Shown here: piece after piece, positions 6,231 to 9,001 of the stretch
How positions within the stretch are numbered: position 1 is the first letter of the stretch
Layout: each line of letters starts with the position of its first letter
Assembly (NCBI GenBank): GCA_903922745.1
Contig: CAIXVA010000168.1
Coordinates: 1 to 9,001, forward strand
Direction of reading: 5' to 3'
DNA from: an uncultured Actinomycetes bacterium
GTDB taxonomy: Bacteria; Actinomycetota; Actinomycetes; Nanopelagicales; Nanopelagicaceae
DNA: 9,001 bases
Notes under the pieces: model-generated
The model's input: only the letters and a program-made list of their open reading frames with translations
The model's database searches: none
What the model was told of the DNA's origin: nothing
Position numbers and translations under genes: made by a program

Positions 6231-6620
6231 TTACTTGGCGCGACAACTTGAAACATCAGCATTAACAGCCTCGCTACGCGTAGGAACCACACTGACCAGT
6301 TCCACTTTTGCTTGTCCGGGTGCGATTTCTTGGTCTAACTGGCCAACAATATTTGTATCGTAATCGCGAGCGATGACAGTGCAAACAATTGCCGTATCGG
6401 CTTTTTCGCGATCAATTGAGTATCGAACGCTAACCGCTCGATCACTATCGATAGTAAAGGTAATTAACTGAATTCGAATCGCTGGGTTCGAATGATGCAA
6501 ACCTGCCCATGTAATCCAGCCAACACCGACTACTGCCGTAATCAGGGCAACGGCAATCCAACTGCGCCCTTTTTTGACGCCGTAACGGTCGTTGTAGTCA
6601 AACGGCTCTTGCGATTGCAT
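6231..6620 (-). CDS. DUF4307 family membrane-anchored protein
   Basis: This is a 129-residue protein from the ATG at 6620. The open frame extends to a TTG at 6641, but I prefer the ATG because it is preceded by a CATAAT -10-like hexamer and the family usually has a short N-terminus before the DRYG motif (here 11-14). One membrane helix lies near 19-40. It is followed by an extracytoplasmic domain of about 90 residues with beta-type composition and two cysteines (C80, C126) that could pair. The function of the family is unknown. It sits directly upstream of greA, as its relative Rv1081c does in Mycobacterium tuberculosis (from memory). The gene diverges from a small plus-strand ORF 14 bases away. 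Confidence 0.8.
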   Translation of the reverse strand: MQSQEPFDYNDRYGVKKGRSWIAVALITAVVGVGWITWAGLHHSNPAIRIQLITFTIDSDRAVSVRYSIDREKADTAIVCTVIARDYDTNIVGQLDQEIAPGQAKVELVSVVPTRSEAVNADVSSCRAK

Positions 6621-6632
6621 GGGATGATTATG
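6621..6632 (-). promoter_or_regulatory. Candidate leaderless promoter (-10) for DUF4307-greA
   Basis: CATAAT on the minus strand (6632-6627) is one base from TATAAT and lies 6 bases before the ATG at 6620. There is no Shine-Dalgarno before that ATG. This supports the shorter start over the TTG at 6641. No convincing -35 is seen. Confidence 0.4.
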
Positions 6633-6634
6633 GC

Positions 6635-6769
6635 ATGACAAAGAACATTGATATGGGTGCAGCTGGCTCTTTGACAGTAGGCCTGCTCATCATTGCTGTT
6701 GCATTTTTGATGCGAAGTTTTTATAAGCGTTTCATGGGCGTAGATCGAAGCGATGACTCAACGAAGTAA
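6635..6769 (+). CDS. Small single-TM membrane protein (44 aa)
   Basis: The ATG at 6635 opens a frame of 44 codons ending in TAA at 6767-6769. The product has a short polar N-terminus, one hydrophobic helix near 11-26 (GSLTVGLLIIAVAFLM), then a basic juxtamembrane patch RSFYKRF (27-33) and an acidic tail. This layout resembles the small hypothetical membrane proteins found beside mca in other actinobacteria, such as Rv1083 (from memory). Its 3' end overlaps the SURF1 gene by 17 bases in another frame, so it would lead that operon. No Shine-Dalgarno is seen, and a leaderless start is possible. It is short, so the call rests on the layout and on tight fit between neighbours. Confidence 0.6.
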   Translation: MTKNIDMGAAGSLTVGLLIIAVAFLMRSFYKRFMGVDRSDDSTK

Positions 6770-7463
6770 TTTTCTTACCAAAGCTCTTCAGGCTATTGCA
6801 GTTGTACTAATCGCTGCAGTTTTTGTTGGGTTAGGCATTTGGCAGTTACAGCGTGCAGCAAACTTAAAGGAAAGTTTAAAAGTCGCAACAATAATTGACG
6901 CGAATGTAGTTCCATTGCAATCGATAATTTCTCCTCGTGAATCGATTCCAGCAACCGCATTAAATAAAACAGTTTCAGTATCAGGCCATTACATCTCAAA
7001 CTTCAGAGCCCCCAACCAAATTGATGGCAACGGAAAGCAATCTGATTGGGAAGTCGCATTGCTGCAGGTGGGTACAAATTCAGGAATCTTGGTTGTTCGG
7101 GGATTATGGTCTGAGCGTTTGCTTAATCCTGATATTCAACAATCTATGGTTATTGATATCCAAGGTTTATTAGTAGCCAGCCAATATGCAGACCGCGCAG
7201 AAAACACCGCTGGCGTTATCTCTCGATTAGATAGCGCAGTTGTCACATCACTAACAGATCTAGATTTATATGATGGCTATGTTCTGGCCAGCGCTGAATC
7301 AATCCGAACCGGCGCCCTTGATCGCACCCGTGTCACACCTGAAAAACTGAGCTCCAGAATCCCAGGTTTTTACTGGCAGCACCTTTCTTATGTTGTTATC
7401 TGGTGGCTTATGGCTGGCGTGGTGCTGTACCTACCCTTCTATCGCCGTAGAGTTACCCCATGA
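6753..7463 (+). CDS. SURF1 family cytochrome c oxidase assembly protein
   Basis: This 236-residue membrane protein has the SURF1 layout: an N-terminal helix (about 11-29), a large extracytoplasmic domain and a C-terminal helix (about 211-229). The family motif GIWQLQR is at 28-34. The second helix opens with QHLSYVVIWW (209-218), matching the family's conserved H-x-x-Y region. WEVALLQVG (99-107) and LVVRGLW (113-119) correspond to the conserved core strands. Known members help heme a insertion into subunit I of aa3-type oxidase, so the organism is probably an aerobic respirer. The gene overlaps the small ORF upstream by 17 bases and the DUF3817 gene downstream by four (ATGA). The start lacks a strong ribosome site, which fits coupled translation. 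Confidence 0.88.
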   Translation: MTQRSNFLTKALQAIAVVLIAAVFVGLGIWQLQRAANLKESLKVATIIDANVVPLQSIISPRESIPATALNKTVSVSGHYISNFRAPNQIDGNGKQSDWEVALLQVGTNSGILVVRGLWSERLLNPDIQQSMVIDIQGLLVASQYADRAENTAGVISRLDSAVVTSLTDLDLYDGYVLASAESIRTGALDRTRVTPEKLSSRIPGFYWQHLSYVVIWWLMAGVVLYLPFYRRRVTP

Positions 7464-7759
7464 GTGGTGCGATTCTTAGATTCCGAGTTATGGCGTTAGT
7501 TGCCGGAACAATGTCCTTATTACTGTGGTTTGTATACATGCCAGCCAAGTACTTAATTGGCAACCCAACAATTCATGATTACACCGTATGGATCCCAATG
7601 GTTCATGGATATCTGTATCCGATCTACATCATCACTGCTATCCAATTTTCCACAAAAGCACGCTGGTCGCTAACAAAGATGCTCTGGCTCATTCTTGCCG
7701 GCACATTGCCAATCGCATCCATCGCCGCGGAGCGCAGAGTTGTTCGTCAGTATTCGTAG
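7460..7759 (+). CDS. DUF3817 family small integral membrane protein
   Basis: This 99-residue protein has three hydrophobic segments near 8-30, 44-62 and 72-90. The motif HGYLYPIY (49-56) and the segment KMLWLILAGTLPIAS (73-87) agree with DUF3817 proteins, which typically have about 90-120 residues. Function is unknown. Its ATG overlaps the SURF1 stop (ATGA), and its last 20 bases overlap the start of the prenyltransferase gene, so it is likely expressed as part of the same unit. A role with respiration or with membrane lipid synthesis could be guessed from the neighbours, but nothing in the sequence shows it. Confidence 0.78.
   Translation: MSGAILRFRVMALVAGTMSLLLWFVYMPAKYLIGNPTIHDYTVWIPMVHGYLYPIYIITAIQFSTKARWSLTKMLWLILAGTLPIASIAAERRVVRQYS
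7729..7742 (+). promoter_or_regulatory. Ribosome binding site and TTG start of the prenyltransferase
   Basis: GGAG at 7729-7732 lies 7 bases before TTG at 7740-7742. This supports TTG 7740 over the more distal in-frame TTG at 7695, which would add 15 residues overlapping DUF3817 without homology-like features. The site lies inside the DUF3817 gene. Confidence 0.6.
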
Positions 7760-8516
7760 ATTAATTAAATCCCTGCTGTACCCACTGTACGAGTGGCGTT
7801 TAGTTCGGTCATTGGATTTTTCAAAAACTCCTCATCATGTCGGTGTCATTCTTGATGGCAATCGCCGATGGGCTAAATCAAATCCAACGGCTAATGACCC
7901 TCACGGACACAAGGCCGGCGCTAACAAGATCATTGATTTCTTGGGCTGGTGTGACGAAGCAGAGGTCAAGGTTGTAACCCTGTGGCTGCTGTCTACTGAT
8001 AATTTCAAAAGGTCACAAGAAGAGATTGATGATCTGCTCAAAGTTATCGGCAATACCGTTGATGAGTTAACAGCTACTGGTCGCTGGAATATCAAAGCTG
8101 TCGGAGCTCTGGATTTATTGCCTTCATGGTTGGCTGACAAACTGGCCGCCCTCAAGCCAATTCGAAACGATGGTGTCGAAGTCAATGTGGCCATTAGTTA
8201 TGGTGGCCGCCGCGAAATTGTTGATGCCGTTAAAAGCTATATGGGCGAAGAAGTAGCCGCCGGCCATTCATTGGCTGAAGCCGCTGCCACATTAACCACC
8301 GAAGATATTTCAAAGTTTTTATATACCGCTGGCCAACCAGACCCCGAACTATTGATTCGAACTTCTGGCGAACAACGACTTGGTGGCTTCCTGTTATGGC
8401 AAAGCGCATTGTCAGAGTTCTATTTTTGTGAGGCCTATTGGCCAGATTTTCGTCGCGTAGATTTCTTACGTGCTTTGCGTTCTTACTCTGTGAGACAACG
8501 CCGTTTTGGTTCATAA
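7740..8516 (+). CDS. uppS: Isoprenyl (cis-prenyl) transferase, short Rv1086-like type
   Basis: The product has 258 residues from the TTG at 7740. It is a cis-prenyltransferase that adds isopentenyl diphosphate to an allylic diphosphate. DGNRRWA is at 39-45, with D39 as the magnesium-binding aspartate. LSTDN is at 84-88, YGGRREI at 154-160, the diphosphate-binding RTSGEQRLGGFLLWQ at 207-221, and EAYWPDFR at 231-238. SGEQRLGGFLLWQS and GQPDPELLIRTS closely match what I recall of Rv1086, a Z,E-farnesyl diphosphate synthase, rather than the long-chain enzyme. It may therefore make a short product, or it may be the only such enzyme and supply undecaprenyl-type carrier for the cell wall. It is last in an overlapping operon and is followed by 120 bases without a gene. 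Confidence 0.92.
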   Translation: MFVSIRRLIKSLLYPLYEWRLVRSLDFSKTPHHVGVILDGNRRWAKSNPTANDPHGHKAGANKIIDFLGWCDEAEVKVVTLWLLSTDNFKRSQEEIDDLLKVIGNTVDELTATGRWNIKAVGALDLLPSWLADKLAALKPIRNDGVEVNVAISYGGRREIVDAVKSYMGEEVAAGHSLAEAAATLTTEDISKFLYTAGQPDPELLIRTSGEQRLGGFLLWQSALSEFYFCEAYWPDFRRVDFLRALRSYSVRQRRFGS

Positions 8517-8636
8517 ATAGCAATCTAAAATTAACTTTCTGCTATCGCGTGTCTGCACAAAAAACCTACTGCTCAGTTCTACCTTTTATTTATCCGAAGC
8601 ACACCCGACGATCACAATTAAATCTAGGAGTAAGCA
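8517..8636 (+). other. Gene-free 120-bp gap before the PIN-PhoH gene
   Basis: The gap is AT-rich. ATAGCA (8517-8522) and TGCTAT (8540-8545) are perfect inverted copies with a 17-base loop, but no T-run follows, so terminator function is weakly supported. TACCTT at 8580-8585 could be a -10 for the downstream gene, without a clear -35. A plus-strand open frame crosses the gap but has no family features. Confidence 0.4.
8626..8630 (+). promoter_or_regulatory. Ribosome binding site of the PIN-PhoH gene
   Basis: AGGAG is placed 6 bases before a TTG at 8637 and decides the non-ATG start. No in-frame ATG occurs before the conserved PIN strand. Confidence 0.75.
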
Positions 8637-9001
8637 TTGGCTGCAAAAGGTCAAAAAGCTAAGAAAACCTTTGTTTTAGATACCAGTGTTTTGCTCGCAG
8701 ACCCCGGGGCGCTTTACAGATTTGCCGAACATGAAGTCATTATTCCGATCGCAGTTATCGGTGAATTAGAAACCAAACGAGACCACCCAGAGCTGGGTTA
8801 CTTTGCCCGAGCCGCCCTGCGTGCCCTTGATGATTTAAGAATTACCCACGGCCGCCTTGATAAAGCACTGACAATTACCCCTGAAGGCGGCACCCTTTCA
8901 GTCGAACTCAACCACACCGATCTTTCAACGCTGCCTCATGGCTTTTTGCGAGACGGCACCAATGATTCCAGAATCCTGGCGATCGCAAAAAACCTTATGT
9001 C
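8637..9001 (+). CDS. phoH: PIN domain-PhoH family protein, N-terminal part (runs off window)
   Basis: The TTG at 8637 opens a frame of 121 complete codons that continues past the right edge. The visible part is a PIN ribonuclease domain. [12 protein letters not shown] (9-20) holds the first catalytic aspartate D15. [13 protein letters not shown] (36-48) holds E43. [19 protein letters not shown] (102-120) holds D106 and D110 of the acidic metal site. In actinobacteria this arrangement is followed by a PhoH ATPase domain, forming PhoH2, a proposed ATP-dependent RNA helicase and RNase. The ATPase half is not in this window, so a stand-alone PIN protein cannot be excluded, though the motif spacing fits PhoH2. 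A lysine-rich start (KGQKAKK) precedes the domain. Confidence 0.88.
   Translation, partial: MAAKGQKAKKTFVLDTSVLLADPGALYRFAEHEVIIPIAVIGELETKRDHPELGYFARAALRALDDLRITHGRLDKALTITPEGGTLSVELNHTDLSTLPHGFLRDGTNDSRILAIAKNLM

Noticed and set aside
6621..6641. TTG start at 6641 extending the DUF4307 protein by 7 residues
   Set aside because: The ATG at 6620 has a CATAAT hexamer at leaderless spacing and fits the family's short N-terminus; the extension would also run into the small ORF opposite.
7901..8194. Minus-strand ORF of 97 codons opposite the prenyltransferase
   Set aside because: The sense frame carries all the cis-prenyltransferase motifs; the antisense product has no recognisable structure.
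8517..8545. Inverted repeat ATAGCA...TGCTAT as an intrinsic terminator after the prenyltransferase
   Set aside because: The stem is short and AT-rich, the loop is 17 bases and GC-containing sequence rather than a T-run follows.
8438..8662. Plus-strand ORF of 74 codons spanning the gap between the prenyltransferase and PIN-PhoH genes
   Set aside because: It overlaps both neighbours out of frame, lacks a ribosome site and has a Cys/Phe-rich composition typical of AT-rich non-coding DNA.

Overview
The window looks like a compact chromosomal stretch of a small-genome actinobacterium. By eye the base composition is moderate to AT-leaning, gene gaps are very short, several genes start with GTG or TTG, and the gene content is actinobacterial: a DUF4307 protein beside greA, an Rv1086-like short isoprenyl synthase, and a PIN-PhoH protein. 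Freshwater Nanopelagicales (acI lineage) would fit, but this is an inference from composition and gene content, not a measured placement.

Left end (1-1078). The 3' tail of an unidentified gene is followed 8 bases later by a tRNA with anticodon UAA (leucine). This tRNA has a short 5-base variable loop rather than the long variable arm expected of tRNA-Leu. Its 3' end also appears to form one arm of a terminator hairpin. Next comes a Bax inhibitor-1/YccA family membrane protein, preceded by a perfect GC-rich inverted repeat in its leader.

Export block (1093-5718). Two MFS exporters (a 14-TM DHA2 type and a 12-TM DHA1 type) form a translationally coupled minus-strand pair. They diverge from a two-gene ABC-2 exporter (DrrA-like ATPase and DrrB-like permease) on the plus strand. 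The divergent start codons are only 17 bp apart. That gap holds a 12-bp perfect palindrome carrying overlapping -10-like hexamers on both strands, each at the distance expected for leaderless transcripts. No regulator gene is seen.

Core block (5735-9001). greA and a DUF4307 membrane protein run on the minus strand. They diverge, across 14 bp, from a plus-strand run in which every junction overlaps: a 44-residue single-TM protein, a SURF1 family cytochrome oxidase assembly factor, a DUF3817 membrane protein and a short-type cis-prenyltransferase. A 120-bp gap then leads to the start of a PIN-PhoH gene that runs off the window. From memory, the order greA, DUF4307, small membrane protein, Z-prenyl synthase, PhoH2 resembles the Mycobacterium tuberculosis Rv1080c-Rv1095 region, but mca, which there sits next to the DUF4307 gene, is absent here.

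Most genes are recognisable families. The items most worth checking are the short-variable-loop UAA tRNA, the palindromic bidirectional promoter, and the mca-less neighbourhood. I see no CRISPR array, insertion sequence, phage gene or obviously new multi-gene system. No gene-free stretch is longer than 125 bases.
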